From contig NZ_HG917869.1 of the NCBI RefSeq assembly GCF_000577895.1, forward strand, positions 434,001 through 498,000: a stretch of DNA of 64,000 nucleotides, read 5' to 3'. The notes beneath the pieces were generated by a model that worked only from the letters and a program-made list of their open reading frames with translations, made no database searches and was not told the DNA's origin. This DNA comes from Clostridium bornimense. GTDB taxonomy: Bacteria > Bacillota > Clostridia > Clostridiales > Clostridiaceae. The position numbers and the translations under genes were made by a program. Below are positions 53,756-63,250 of this stretch, one piece after another; the first letter of the stretch is position 1; each line of letters starts with the position of its first letter.

Positions 53756-54097
53756 TTAAACTAATGCCTCTTCTCCCTTTTGTTCAGTTCTTATTCTTAT
53801 TGCTTCTCTTACTGGTAGTATGAACATTTTTCCATCACCAGCATGATTTGTTTTGTTAGCTTCTATAACTATATCAATAACTTTTTCTACATCTTCATCT
53901 CTTATATACATATCCACCATTTTTTTAGCAACTAGCCTATTTCTAGTAATGCCTTCTCCATCTAAATCATAATGAATCGGTGTTCTGCCTCTTCCAACAA
54001 CATCTTTCACCGTCATAGAGTGAAATCCTCCATCATTTAATGCCTTTTTTGTTTCAAAATACATTTTGGGTCTTATAAACATTATGACTTCCTTCAT
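53756..54097 (-). CDS. PII-family protein related to NifI2
   Basis: This 113-residue PII protein is closer to NifI2 of this window than to GlnB: MKEVIMFIRPKMYFETKKAL matches MKEIMCIIRLNKVNQTKNAL, and GDGKMFILPVREAIRIRTEQKGEEAL matches GDGKIFVLPIEEAYRVRDGKSGEEIL. The T-loop (VGRGRTPIHYDLDGEGITRNRLVAKK) is shorter than in NifI2. Start ATG 54097 has GGAGG. It probably acts as a heteromer with the next-upstream PII to sense 2-oxoglutarate and energy charge; the target is unknown. Confidence 0.85.
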   Translation of the reverse strand: MKEVIMFIRPKMYFETKKALNDGGFHSMTVKDVVGRGRTPIHYDLDGEGITRNRLVAKKMVDMYIRDEDVEKVIDIVIEANKTNHAGDGKMFILPVREAIRIRTEQKGEEALV

Positions 54098-54116
54098 AAT
54101 ACAACCTCCTTATCTA

Positions 54117-54443
54117 CTATAACTCCCTAACTCCAGTGCTTATTGTAATAGCATCCTCAACATCACTAATAAATACTTTTCCATCTCCATAATTACCTTT
54201 TTTATCAATCTTTGCGTTATCTATTATTATCCTTGTTACAACATCTTGATCTTTGTCATCAACTACAATCATGATAAGTTCCTTTGGAAGCTCATCATAA
54301 TAAACTTCTCCGATTTTTAATCCTTTTTGCTTACCTTTCCCAAGTACCGCCATTCTAGTAGCCGCATTAAACCCTTTTTCTATCAATGCTGACATTATGT
54401 CATCTACTTTCTCTGGTCTTACAATCGCTTTTATCATTTTCAT
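54117..54443 (-). CDS. PII-family protein related to NifI1
   Basis: This 108-residue PII is strikingly like NifI1: the T-loop reads GKGKQKGLKIGEVYYDELPKE against GRGKQKGIQVGEIHYDELPKE, and the C-terminal motif GDGKVFISDVEDAITIS is shared in form. GlnB-type T-loops with the uridylylated Tyr are different. It lies between allophanate hydrolase and the NifI2-like gene, so the NifI1-NifI2 order is kept outside the nif cluster. The target could be the transporter or the carboxylase. Confidence 0.87.
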   Translation of the reverse strand: MKMIKAIVRPEKVDDIMSALIEKGFNAATRMAVLGKGKQKGLKIGEVYYDELPKELIMIVVDDKDQDVVTRIIIDNAKIDKKGNYGDGKVFISDVEDAITISTGVREL

Positions 54444-54458
54444 AATTCTAACCTCACT

Positions 54459-56180
54459 TTATCTATTCTTATATTTTTTAAAACTTTCATAGTCTGAAAT
54501 ATCTTCAGATTCTTTTTCTACATACCCTTCACAAATAAATCCCTTCACTATTTCACCACTTTCCAGCTCAATATCTCCTATTCCAAGTGGTGCTGTTATA
54601 TTAGTTAAGAATTTTCCTAACTTTGATTTTGAAATTCTATATACCTGAACCTCAATAGCCTTTCCATTGTTCTTTACACGAATTAATCCTGGTTTTTCTG
54701 GTGCAGTATTCAACTTTATTAGTTTGTAATCTTTACTAGTTTTTGTAGTACCTATAAGCTCTGCATCTAGCTCTATTAATTGACTCTCTAACTCCATATC
54801 TTCCATATGAAGGCCACAAACTGCTAACTTCACACTCTCCTTTTCTAAAAATTCCTCCGCTGTTTTAAGAATTAGTCCTTCATCTTTGGCCAATCCAAAA
54901 ATAGTAATTCCAAAAGGTAATACAGTATCATCTGTATTTTCTGGCACTGCAACAGCACACATGTTCAATAAATTACAATGATTTGTATATTTACCCATAA
55001 GCGAATTAGTTTCTATAGGATTTTCTCTTACTTCATCTCTAGTAAATGTACCTCCTACAGTAGGCATTATAATTACAGAATCTTTTAATAAATCTTTTAC
55101 TATCATCTTATATTGTTGCAATTTATGCATTGCTTCAAATACCTTTACTGCAGTATTTTCGGCCTTACCACCAGATTGGAGTACTTCTTTTGTTACAGGA
55201 AACACAGCTCCACTATTACTCTTAACAAAATCGCCAAGATCCTTCCATCTCTCTGCTACCCATGGACCATCATATAAGATTGAAGCTGCTTCTTGAAAGA
55301 TACTATAATCTATATAATTAATCTCAATCCCTAAAGATACTATTCTTTCTAACGCTTCATACCACTTTACCTTATATATCTCCTTATATTGGCCAAAGAA
55401 CTCTAAATCTTCTTTTGGTAAGCAGATCTTCTTAGGCATTTTCTTAACTATGTCATCGTATTCTTTTGACCAACAACATTTATTATCAAAACCTCTTGCC
55501 ACAGAATTTACCACTTCAACTTCTTCTAAATTATTAGCAAATACTGTAACACAATCTAAACTTGCACAAGCAGGTACTACTCCATTAGTAGACCAAGCTC
55601 CTAATGATGGCTTATACCCTACTAAAGCATTTAAAGCTGCTGGCACTCTTCCTGATCCGGCAGTATCTGTACCAAGAGCAAAAGCTACTTCCCCTAAAGC
55701 CACTGATACTGCTGATCCAGAACTTGAACCGCCGCTAATTAATTCTTCATTTAGAGCATTATGAACTTCACCATAAGGACTTCTTGTCCCAACAAGACCT
55801 GTTGCAAACTGATCTAAATTAGTTTTTCCTAAAGGTATAGCTCCAGCATCTATAAGCTTTTTTACTACAAAAGCACTTTCTTTTGCTAAATAACCATACT
55901 CTTCACAACCAGCAGTTGTAATTAAACCTTTAACATCAATATTATCTTTTATGGCAAAGGGTATACCCCATAAAGGACATTTTTCTATATCCTTTATGGC
56001 AAGATTGTCAATATAAGGCTTTATAAACTCCATTGATGGTTTTGCAATCCATATATTTCTATAATCATTACTTTCTACTCTTCTCATTATTTCCTTTATT
56101 AGCTCCATTGGTGTCAGCTTACCTGACTTATAACTATTTCTTATCCATGTTATCGTTAACTTCTTCGGAAAATATTTCAT
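54459..56180 (-). CDS. atzF: Allophanate hydrolase
   Basis: This 573-residue amidase hydrolyses allophanate to CO2 and two ammonia. The amidase-signature triad is Lys 78 (FAIKDNID), the cis-Ser near 152-153 (GGSSSGS) and the Ser nucleophile near 176 (TDTAGSGR). Residues about 455-573 form the C-terminal domain that distinguishes allophanate hydrolase from plain amidases. It follows the carboxylase gene by four bases, completing the urea amidolyase pair as separate proteins. Confidence 0.93.
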   Translation of the reverse strand: MKYFPKKLTITWIRNSYKSGKLTPMELIKEIMRRVESNDYRNIWIAKPSMEFIKPYIDNLAIKDIEKCPLWGIPFAIKDNIDVKGLITTAGCEEYGYLAKESAFVVKKLIDAGAIPLGKTNLDQFATGLVGTRSPYGEVHNALNEELISGGSSSGSAVSVALGEVAFALGTDTAGSGRVPAALNALVGYKPSLGAWSTNGVVPACASLDCVTVFANNLEEVEVVNSVARGFDNKCCWSKEYDDIVKKMPKKICLPKEDLEFFGQYKEIYKVKWYEALERIVSLGIEINYIDYSIFQEAASILYDGPWVAERWKDLGDFVKSNSGAVFPVTKEVLQSGGKAENTAVKVFEAMHKLQQYKMIVKDLLKDSVIIMPTVGGTFTRDEVRENPIETNSLMGKYTNHCNLLNMCAVAVPENTDDTVLPFGITIFGLAKDEGLILKTAEEFLEKESVKLAVCGLHMEDMELESQLIELDAELIGTTKTSKDYKLIKLNTAPEKPGLIRVKNNGKAIEVQVYRISKSKLGKFLTNITAPLGIGDIELESGEIVKGFICEGYVEKESEDISDYESFKKYKNR

Positions 56181-56184
56181 ACCT

Positions 56185-59100
56185 TTACTCCTTTACTCTT
56201 ATAGATGCTACTAAATGTCCTGCATTAAGCTGATCTCCTACTGTAATATATATTTTTTCAATAGTTCCACTGTATTCAGCTGTAATAGGAAACTCCATCT
56301 TCATACTTTCTAAAATAATAATCTCTTCTCCAGCCTTAACTTCGTCGCCTTCTTTTACAAGAATTTTCCATACTCCTCCTGGAATATTTGTTAATACAGC
56401 CTCACAACCTTCTGCTATCTCTTCATCACAAATAGTAACTGGTTCATTCAACTCTGATATAAATTCATCTAGACCTTCATCTTTCCATCTCTGTCTTTCC
56501 GCTTCAAAAGCCGCCTCCTGTTTATCCTTAAAAGTTTTTATACTTTCTTTATTTTCTTCTAAGAACTTTTCATATTCTCCTAAATTGAAAGTTGTTTCTT
56601 CAATTTCTACTTCAAATTTTCCTCTTAAAAAATCTTCTCTTAGTTTTAGTATTTCTTCTGCTGTAACAGGATAGAATTTTAGTCTATCAAAGAAGTTAAG
56701 AAGCCAAGGCTTACCCTTTTTAAAGCTCTTTGTCACTTTCAACTGATTCCACATTTGAACTGTTCTTCCTACAAATTGATATCCACCAGGGCCCTCCATT
56801 CCATAGACACAAAGGTATGCCCCTCCTATACCTACTGCATTTTCTGGCGTCCATGGTCTTGCTGGATTATATTTTGTAGTTACCATTCTATGTCTAGGAT
56901 CTATCGGTGTAGCAACTGGAGCACCAAGATATACATCACCAAGACCTAAAACAAGATACTCTGCATCAAAAACAATATCTTTCACTTCTTCTATACTGTC
57001 TAAGCCATTTATTCTTCTTATAAACTCAGGATTGCTTGGACACCACGGTGCGTTTTCTCTAACTGTTTCTTGATATCTTTTTGCTGCTAACTGTGTTTGT
57101 GGATCATCCCAAGATAATGGTAATTTTATTATTCTTGACGGTACTGTTATATCCTTTAATTCTGATAACTTCCTATTTATATCTATAACTATCTTTGCAA
57201 TTTCTATAGCATTTATCTTACTTACATCAAAATGTATTTGTAATGATCTAATCCCTGGTGTTAAATCAATAATAGGTAATGATGTTTTTTCTAACTGTTG
57301 CATCAATATATGCACGCGGAATCTACTCTCTATATTTAATTCCATTTCTCCATATTCTACTAATATATTTTCCTCTCCAGCTAGTCTTATCTGTATTTCA
57401 GTACCCTGTATTTCTTCTTTAGCTAAAACTGCATAATTTGCTGAAATATTTGATACGTCTTTAGGTAGCTTTATTACTGAATATTGATTTTTTAAATTTT
57501 CTTCTTGAAGTTTTCTTATAACTTCAGCCTCTTCTAATGTTAATAATTTAAAACTAACTTTATCTCCTGAATGAAGTTGTCCTAACTTCCAAAGTTCACC
57601 TTTAGCAGTAGTAACCGGGCATACAAATCCTCCAAGGCTTGGTCCATCTGGCCCTAATAAAACTGCTTGATCTCCCGTTAAATCTAAAGTTCCTATTGCA
57701 TAAGCATTATCATGAATATTAGATGGATGTAACCCTGCTTCTCCTCCATCTTCCCTTACCCACTGAGGTATAGGCCCGTTTAATCGAATTCCTGTTCTAG
57801 CACTATTAAAATTAACTTCATATTCTGTATTAGTTAACGTATGAAGATATTCTTCTTTTAAATATTCGCTAGTAGGTTGAGGACCTGGTATAACTCCTAT
57901 AGTCCAACTATTACTGATTTCTGGCCAATACTTATTAGGAATTGATGCTATAGAATCTACTAAACAATTTTCTGTCACCATGAGTACATCTCCACCTCTA
58001 AGAGTCCTACCACCATGACCTCCAAACTTACCATCGATAAAGGTAGAACTACTGCCCATTATCTTTGGAATATCAAATCCCCCAGCTACAAGTAAATATG
58101 CTCTCATACCAACTTTACAATCTTTAAATTTCAATACTTGATTCGCCATAGCACAATTAACCCTATACCTTGGTACTGGCTCACCATCTAAAGTAGCATT
58201 CATATCAGCACCAGTTATACAAAAACTCACAGCTGTTCTAAACTTATATGTGCCCCCTCTTAAGGTAAGCTCTAATCCTGGTGCATCTTCCCTATTACCT
58301 AGCAAACTATTTCCTAATCTAAAATTATAATTATCCATTGGGCCACATGGTGGAACCCCTACAGACCAATAACCTATCATTCCTGGATAATCTTGAACAG
58401 TAGTTTGAACACCTCCATCAAGAACTTCAATAGCATACTCTTCTGGATGGAAATCCCTTAACATAGCAGTAAACAAATTTCCTTCTTTATAACTTTTGGA
58501 ATCAAATAGAGCTTTTAAATATTCCATATTGGTAGTAATGCCATATACCCTTGATTTAGAAAGAACTTCTCTCATTTTTTCTACAGCATCTTTTCTATCT
58601 TGACCATGAACAATAATTTTCGCAATCATAGGATCATATAATGATGATACCTCTACTCCTTTTTGTATCCATGTTTCTACTCTTGCCTTATTACTAAAAA
58701 TAACATCATCAATTTTACCGGTACTTGGTCTAAATCCATTTAAACAATCTTCCGCATATACCCTTACTTCAATAGCATGTCCTTCTGGCTTTTTCACTAA
58801 CTCCTTTAATCCCTCAAGATCATCAGCTGCTTCATTCACCATCCACGAAACAAGATCAACACCAAAAACTTCTTCTGTTATTCCATGTTCCACCTGAAGT
58901 CTAGTATTTACTTCTAAGAAGAAAAATTCTTCCGTATTTTCGTCATATAAGAACTCTACAGTTCCCGCACTTCTATAAGATGCTACTTTTGCTAACCTTT
59001 CAGCAGCTTCATACATTTCTTTTCTTACTTTATCTGTTAAATTAGGAGCTGGACTTTCTTCAACTACCTTTTGATTTCTTCTTTGAACAGAACAATCTCT

Positions 59101-59775
59101 TTCTCCTAAAGTAACTACTTCCCCAAAAGAATTTCCAAATATTTGTACTTCAATGTGTCTAGATTTAACAATATATTTTTCAAGAAAAACCCCTGAATTA
59201 TTGAAATTTGCTTCTGCAAGATGACATACAGCTTCATAAGCATTAATAAGTTCTTCCTCTGAATTACATATTCTCATTCCTATTCCACCGCCACCAGCTG
59301 TACTCTTCAGTATTACAGGATAACCTATCTTCTTTCCTTCTTTTACAGCTTCATCTAAGCCTGTTAATAAACCTGTTCCTGGTAGTAATGGAACTTTTGC
59401 TTTAATAGCTAGTTCCCTTGCTGAATGTTTTAATCCAAATAATTCAATTTGCTCCGCTGTTGGACCAATAAATTTAATACCATGGTTTTCACACTCTCTT
59501 GAGAACTCTGTATTTTCACTTAAAAATCCATATCCGGGATGAATTGCTTCTGCCTTTGTTTTAATTGCTGCATCTAATATTTTTTTAGCATCTAAATATG
59601 TTTCATTAGCACTTCCTTCTCCTAAAAAAACAGCTTCATCGGCATTTTCTACATGCAAACTATCTTGATCTGCCTTTGAGTAAACAGCAACACTTTTTAT
59701 CCCCATAGCTTTTAATGTTCTCTCTATCCTTACCGCTATTGCCCCACGATTTGCAATTAGTACTTTCTTAAACAT
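56185..59775 (-). CDS. Urea or guanidine carboxylase (biotin-dependent)
   Basis: This 1196-residue enzyme is the carboxylase partner of allophanate hydrolase. Residues 1-450 are biotin carboxylase (KKVLIANRGAIAVRI, KSTAGGGGIGMRIC, VEFLYDENTEEFFFLEVNTRL). About 470-770 is the AHS2/KipA-like and 790-1000 the AHS1/KipI-like part of the carboxyltransferase. The region PENAVGIGGAYLCVYGMEGPGGY follows. The C-terminus is a biotinyl domain with ESMKMEF (Lys about 1159). Two DUF1989 genes directly upstream suggest guanidine carboxylase rather than urea carboxylase. ATG 59775 has AAAGGAG. Confidence 0.93.
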   Translation of the reverse strand: MFKKVLIANRGAIAVRIERTLKAMGIKSVAVYSKADQDSLHVENADEAVFLGEGSANETYLDAKKILDAAIKTKAEAIHPGYGFLSENTEFSRECENHGIKFIGPTAEQIELFGLKHSARELAIKAKVPLLPGTGLLTGLDEAVKEGKKIGYPVILKSTAGGGGIGMRICNSEEELINAYEAVCHLAEANFNNSGVFLEKYIVKSRHIEVQIFGNSFGEVVTLGERDCSVQRRNQKVVEESPAPNLTDKVRKEMYEAAERLAKVASYRSAGTVEFLYDENTEEFFFLEVNTRLQVEHGITEEVFGVDLVSWMVNEAADDLEGLKELVKKPEGHAIEVRVYAEDCLNGFRPSTGKIDDVIFSNKARVETWIQKGVEVSSLYDPMIAKIIVHGQDRKDAVEKMREVLSKSRVYGITTNMEYLKALFDSKSYKEGNLFTAMLRDFHPEEYAIEVLDGGVQTTVQDYPGMIGYWSVGVPPCGPMDNYNFRLGNSLLGNREDAPGLELTLRGGTYKFRTAVSFCITGADMNATLDGEPVPRYRVNCAMANQVLKFKDCKVGMRAYLLVAGGFDIPKIMGSSSTFIDGKFGGHGGRTLRGGDVLMVTENCLVDSIASIPNKYWPEISNSWTIGVIPGPQPTSEYLKEEYLHTLTNTEYEVNFNSARTGIRLNGPIPQWVREDGGEAGLHPSNIHDNAYAIGTLDLTGDQAVLLGPDGPSLGGFVCPVTTAKGELWKLGQLHSGDKVSFKLLTLEEAEVIRKLQEENLKNQYSVIKLPKDVSNISANYAVLAKEEIQGTEIQIRLAGEENILVEYGEMELNIESRFRVHILMQQLEKTSLPIIDLTPGIRSLQIHFDVSKINAIEIAKIVIDINRKLSELKDITVPSRIIKLPLSWDDPQTQLAAKRYQETVRENAPWCPSNPEFIRRINGLDSIEEVKDIVFDAEYLVLGLGDVYLGAPVATPIDPRHRMVTTKYNPARPWTPENAVGIGGAYLCVYGMEGPGGYQFVGRTVQMWNQLKVTKSFKKGKPWLLNFFDRLKFYPVTAEEILKLREDFLRGKFEVEIEETTFNLGEYEKFLEENKESIKTFKDKQEAAFEAERQRWKDEGLDEFISELNEPVTICDEEIAEGCEAVLTNIPGGVWKILVKEGDEVKAGEEIIILESMKMEFPITAEYSGTIEKIYITVGDQLNAGHLVASIRVKE

Positions 59776-59817
59776 ACTTACTCCTTTCTATTTATCTCTA
59801 CAAATTGATAAATCCCT

Positions 59818-60471
59818 TTATTTTTTGTCCCATATAATTAAACGTACGGGAGTTGGATTATAGGCATTACATGGATTATTTAATTGTGGGCAGTTACTAA
59901 TGAGAACCATGGTATCCTCTAACGCTTTCATTTCTACATATTTTCCTGGCGCAGAAACACCATCATCAAATTTTAACCCCCCCTCTTTTGTAACTGGAAC
60001 ATTCATAAAAAAGTTTATATTTGGTGCTAAGTCTCTTTTACCTATACTAGAATTACTTTTAGCTAATTGAAGCATAAAACTATCTCGACAATTGTGCATA
60101 TCTATTTTTTCTCTACTATAACGCACAGTATTGCTTTGTGAAGAGCAAGCTCCACCTATAGTATCATGACGTCCTGTCAAATCTGCTGTAATCTCAAGAA
60201 GCGGCTTTCCTGATTCAGTTCTTAAAATACTTCCTGTTGTAAGGTAAATATTTTTTTGCATTACTATCGTAGTTATCGCCCCATAATGGTCTTCAGGATT
60301 TGCTAAATCATAAAAAGTAGTATCTACCGCCTGATTTCCTTCTAAATCTAAAATTCTTAGAGTCTGACCAGAAAATAATTTATGCATCCATCCATCACCA
60401 GCAAGAACAACCTCATCATATATTGCATCTTCAATCTTTAATTCACTCTCTTTTTTTATAAATCCATACAT
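59818..60471 (-). CDS. DUF1989 protein (urea carboxylase-associated; carboxyguanidine deiminase subunit)
   Basis: This 217-residue protein belongs to the DUF1989 family. Motifs are [34 protein letters not shown] and [13 protein letters not shown]. In guanidine pathways two such proteins form carboxyguanidine deiminase (CgdAB), which turns carboxyguanidine into allophanate. Metal binding by Cys/His in this fold is typical (HDTIGGACS). ATG 60471 with GGGGGAG is chosen; the upstream in-frame ATGs at 60489 and 60537 overlap that site or the preceding gene. Urea-only organisms also carry such genes, so the role is inferred. Confidence 0.86.
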   Translation of the reverse strand: MYGFIKKESELKIEDAIYDEVVLAGDGWMHKLFSGQTLRILDLEGNQAVDTTFYDLANPEDHYGAITTIVMQKNIYLTTGSILRTESGKPLLEITADLTGRHDTIGGACSSQSNTVRYSREKIDMHNCRDSFMLQLAKSNSSIGKRDLAPNINFFMNVPVTKEGGLKFDDGVSAPGKYVEMKALEDTMVLISNCPQLNNPCNAYNPTPVRLIIWDKK

Positions 60472-60496
60472 TTTAACTCCCCCATTCATAAAAACT

Positions 60497-61216
60497 TTAT
60501 ATTCCAAGCAAATTGTTATAATCCCAAGTATTTTCAAAAGCTCTATAATTCTCAGGTCTATGATTTACACAGTGATCCATTAAGTCCACCGGTGGTGCAT
60601 CGTATACTTCTATTGACACTGGTACTGCTGGATACTCGTTAGATTCGTCTAAAGAATTCGGTGTATTTGAAAAAATTACAATTACATCCATCTCTGTTCT
60701 AAGGGTTACTGTTGAACCTTCTTTGCAGTGATCTTTGGCATAATGCATGCTACCATCTTCCTCAACATAAACCTTTGAAAATAAATTTACACAAGGAACT
60801 AAATCTCTTAATGACATATTATTTCTAACTAACTCCACTAAAAAATTTTCTTCACCACTTCTTAACCATTGATTTTTACTATCTCCATATGTGGTTTTAC
60901 CATACTTGTCATCTATCATCTTTCTAGTAGAATAACCTGAGATTGTATCATGCCATCCAAGGCTATCTTCTACAATGCTAGCTAAAACTCGTCCATTATC
61001 ACTCATTAATACATTACCTTTCGTAAGATAAGCAGTGTATTGTGACTTTAATGTATCTGGCATATTATATCTTTCTGAAATATCTCTCATGTTATATAAA
61101 AGCATTGATACATTTGCATTTTCTCCTAATGCCTTAAAGTGTATATACTTTCCTTTTCCTATATTGCCGGACCATTTCTCTCCTGGTATTAATGTTTTAC
61201 TCCAAATTTTTTTCAT
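60497..61216 (-). CDS. DUF1989 protein (urea carboxylase-associated; second deiminase subunit)
   Basis: This 239-residue paralogue has the same fold as the next gene: [43 protein letters not shown] and the terminal [13 protein letters not shown]. It is the first gene of the seven- to eight-gene operon and would form the heteromeric partner of the second DUF1989 protein. ATG 61216 is preceded by AAGGTGG. Its operon promoter and leader terminator are annotated separately. Confidence 0.86.
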   Translation of the reverse strand: MKKIWSKTLIPGEKWSGNIGKGKYIHFKALGENANVSMLLYNMRDISERYNMPDTLKSQYTAYLTKGNVLMSDNGRVLASIVEDSLGWHDTISGYSTRKMIDDKYGKTTYGDSKNQWLRSGEENFLVELVRNNMSLRDLVPCVNLFSKVYVEEDGSMHYAKDHCKEGSTVTLRTEMDVIVIFSNTPNSLDESNEYPAVPVSIEVYDAPPVDLMDHCVNHRPENYRAFENTWDYNNLLGI

Positions 61217-61274
61217 TGTGCTTCCACCTTTCTATAAACATTAATCACTGTTACATAAAATTAATTATTGTAAT

Positions 61275-61310
61275 AAAAAAAACGGCACAAACTTTTTAGT
61301 CTGCACCGTT
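61275..61310 (-). terminator. Leader terminator of the urea/guanidine operon
   Basis: A 13-bp stem with three wobble pairs (61298-61310 with 61281-61293), closing on AACGG/CCGTT, is followed by eight T. It begins about 24 bases after the predicted transcription start. No ykkC-type guanidine-I aptamer is seen in the leader, which is too short for one. Confidence 0.75.
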
Positions 61311-61340
61311 GCATTTCCTTTTAACAATTTAAATTTTAAC

Positions 61341-61369
61341 ATTATGCTATTTTTCAAACAATTGACCAA
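61341..61369 (-). promoter_or_regulatory. Predicted promoter of the urea/guanidine operon
   Basis: TTGGTC (61364-61369) and CATAAT (61341-61346) are spaced by 17 bases in the gap between luxR and the operon. It is a consensus-only prediction. Confidence 0.5.
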
Positions 61370-61386
61370 AATACTTATTTTTTTAT

Positions 61387-61432
61387 AAAAAAATAGAACT
61401 ATAGTTGTCATAGTACTACTAAAGTTCTATTT
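61387..61432 (-). terminator. luxR terminator
   Basis: AAATAGAACT and AGTTCTATTT (61391-61400, 61423-61432) form the stem and are followed by T7-like sequence, seven bases after the luxR stop. Confidence 0.8.
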
Positions 61433-61438
61433 ATGATG

Positions 61439-62203
61439 CTAAGTTTCGTTCAGCAATGCAATTAGCTGAGTCCTACTCTTTACTCCTGTTTTCATATAAA
61501 TATTGTATATATGCTTTTTAACTGTAGATATGCTTATTATAAGCTTTTCTCCTATTTCTGCATTTGAATAGCCTATCTTCAATAACTCTGTAATCTCCCC
61601 TTCTCTTTCAGATAGCTCATATCGAGATACAAAATCTTCTGAATTTCCTCTAGACATAAAGTTATCATTATCCCTATTAGTTAATCTACATATTATATTT
61701 GTTAGATGTTGTTTTAATATATCTAAAATATACATATCCTTATTAGTAAAGTCCCCAAAATCTTCACTTCTAAATAAATTAATTATACCTACGGTCTCTC
61801 TATCCTTTACACATAGTATCCCACAACCATAAGGAATATCTTCTTGGTGTAGAAAATTTTTATAAAACTCCGTCTTCTTTCTGATATCATTTTCTAAAAT
61901 ATCTGTATCTCTATAAATTTTAGTACTCTTGGCAAAATCTAAAACATATTTTAAATAATCTATTTCATAAAAATCACTAATATACTTCTTTTTACTTTCC
62001 TCACTCATATTAATAAAATAAGATTTTTTATTTTCTATATTACCTTCCTCATCAAAAACAATAAAATATCCCTTTGTATACGGAATTATCATCCTAAACA
62101 TCTTAAGTAATGTAACAGTGAACTCTTGCAGAGTTCTTATTGTGTATATCTCTAGCAACATGTCATTTATAGTGTTCCATTCATTCTCTTTAAGTTTTTC
62201 CAT
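61439..62203 (-). CDS. LuxR-family regulator with GAF-like domain
   Basis: This 254-residue protein has a GAF-like N-terminal domain (about 40-170, GCGILCVKDRETVGIINLFR) and a C-terminal LuxR HTH (about 190-250, YELSEREGEITELLKIGYSN, ISISTVKKHIYNIYMKTG). ATG 62203 behind GGGGGG is used. It sits directly upstream of the urea/guanidine operon in the same direction but behind its own terminator, so it may be the pathway activator. Its signal is unknown. Confidence 0.88.
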   Translation of the reverse strand: MEKLKENEWNTINDMLLEIYTIRTLQEFTVTLLKMFRMIIPYTKGYFIVFDEEGNIENKKSYFINMSEESKKKYISDFYEIDYLKYVLDFAKSTKIYRDTDILENDIRKKTEFYKNFLHQEDIPYGCGILCVKDRETVGIINLFRSEDFGDFTNKDMYILDILKQHLTNIICRLTNRDNDNFMSRGNSEDFVSRYELSEREGEITELLKIGYSNAEIGEKLIISISTVKKHIYNIYMKTGVKSRTQLIALLNET

Positions 62204-62442
62204 ATATAAAGCCCCCCTTAAATAAAAAAAAAGACGTAACAAGGCAATATAAATTGCCTCATTACAATCTTTAATTATATGTTACTATCTTTTCCCATAT
62301 GTTTCAATATCTTTAAGCCTTAATAATAATGCTAATATTTCTACAAATTTTATAACTTATATTAGTAATAATTTAAATACTAATGGATATTCTAATATTG
62401 TAATATTTTTTATTACTTAATTTTCAACAAAGGAGCATTATT

Positions 62443-62649
62443 ATGTCAATAACTGGTATAGTTAAATGGTACAACAAAGATAAGGGATATGGTTTCATTT
62501 CTTGTAATGAAGGAAATGATGTTTTTGCACATCATTCTCAAATTAAAGAACATGGATCTGAAAAAGATTTACACGAGGGCGAAAGTGTAACTTTTGATAT
62601 TAAAGAAGTTGAAAAAGGACCTATGGCAGTAAATATTCAAAAGCTATAG
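62443..62649 (+). CDS. Cold-shock protein
   Basis: This 68-residue OB-fold protein has both RNP motifs (KGYGFIS and VFAHHSQI, the latter with His for the usual Val/Phe surroundings) and starts with SITGIVKWYNKDKG. It is an RNA chaperone of the CspA/CspB family. AAAGGAG precedes ATG 62443. A strong terminator follows. Confidence 0.95.
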   Translation: MSITGIVKWYNKDKGYGFISCNEGNDVFAHHSQIKEHGSEKDLHEGESVTFDIKEVEKGPMAVNIQKL

Positions 62650-62676
62650 AACTCTTATAATATACTTCCATATATA

Positions 62677-62719
62677 AAAAAGCTGTAGTAAATTTAGAAA
62701 ACTATTTACTACAGCTTTT
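62677..62719. terminator. csp terminator
   Basis: AAAAGCTGTAGTAAAT and ATTTACTACAGCTTTT are a 16-bp perfect stem with a 10-base loop, giving a bidirectional terminator just after the csp stop. Confidence 0.9.
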
Positions 62720-62784
62720 CTCTATACTTATTAGTAAAAAAATTATATAATACTTATTAATATAAAATAAAGGAGGTATATAAT

Positions 62785-63249
62785 ATGAGAGAAATGAGAC
62801 GTAAAGATAGAGAATTACCTATAGATTCTACGAAAGAAATACTGCAAACCACTGAGTATGGTGTTCTTTCTACAGTAGATGAATATAACACCCCTTATGG
62901 TGTTCCTATGAGCTTTTCCTATGATGGCAAATCAATATATCTACATTGCGCTCTTGAAGGCCATAAGATAGACAACCTATTAAATAATTCCAATGTATGC
63001 TTTACTGTAGTTGGTCCTACTGAAGTTATCCCAGATAAATTTACTACTAAATATTCATCAGTTATTGTATTTGGTAAAATATCTATCGTTACTGATACAG
63101 AAAACAAAATGTACGGAGCTATGAAGCTAATAAAAAAATATAGTCCTGATTTCATATCTGAAGGTTCCGCTTATATTAATACAGCTTTTAATAAAGTTAA
63201 TATACTTAAAATTGATATTATGAAAATCACCGGTAAGGGCAGATCTTAA
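62785..63249 (+). CDS. Nim-like pyridoxamine-phosphate-oxidase-fold flavoprotein
   Basis: This 154-residue protein has the split-barrel FMN fold: REMRRKDRELPIDSTKEIL, YGVLSTVDEYNTPYGVPMSF, YLHCALEGHKIDNLL and SVIVFGKISIV. NimA-type proteins of this kind lower nitroimidazole sensitivity; many have unknown flavin roles. AAAGGAGG precedes ATG 62785. It is separated by two bases from a hydrolase fragment. Confidence 0.88.
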   Translation: MREMRRKDRELPIDSTKEILQTTEYGVLSTVDEYNTPYGVPMSFSYDGKSIYLHCALEGHKIDNLLNNSNVCFTVVGPTEVIPDKFTTKYSSVIVFGKISIVTDTENKMYGAMKLIKKYSPDFISEGSAYINTAFNKVNILKIDIMKITGKGRS

Positions 63250-63250
63250 T

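Noticed and set aside
61258-61311. Leader peptide starting MQRCRLKSLCRFF across the urea-operon terminator
   Set aside because: The ribosome site is only two bases from the ATG and the T-run codons dominate; not convincing without conservation.
61217-61440. ykkC (guanidine-I) riboswitch before the urea/guanidine operon
   Set aside because: None of the conserved aptamer blocks is present and the leader before the terminator is too short.
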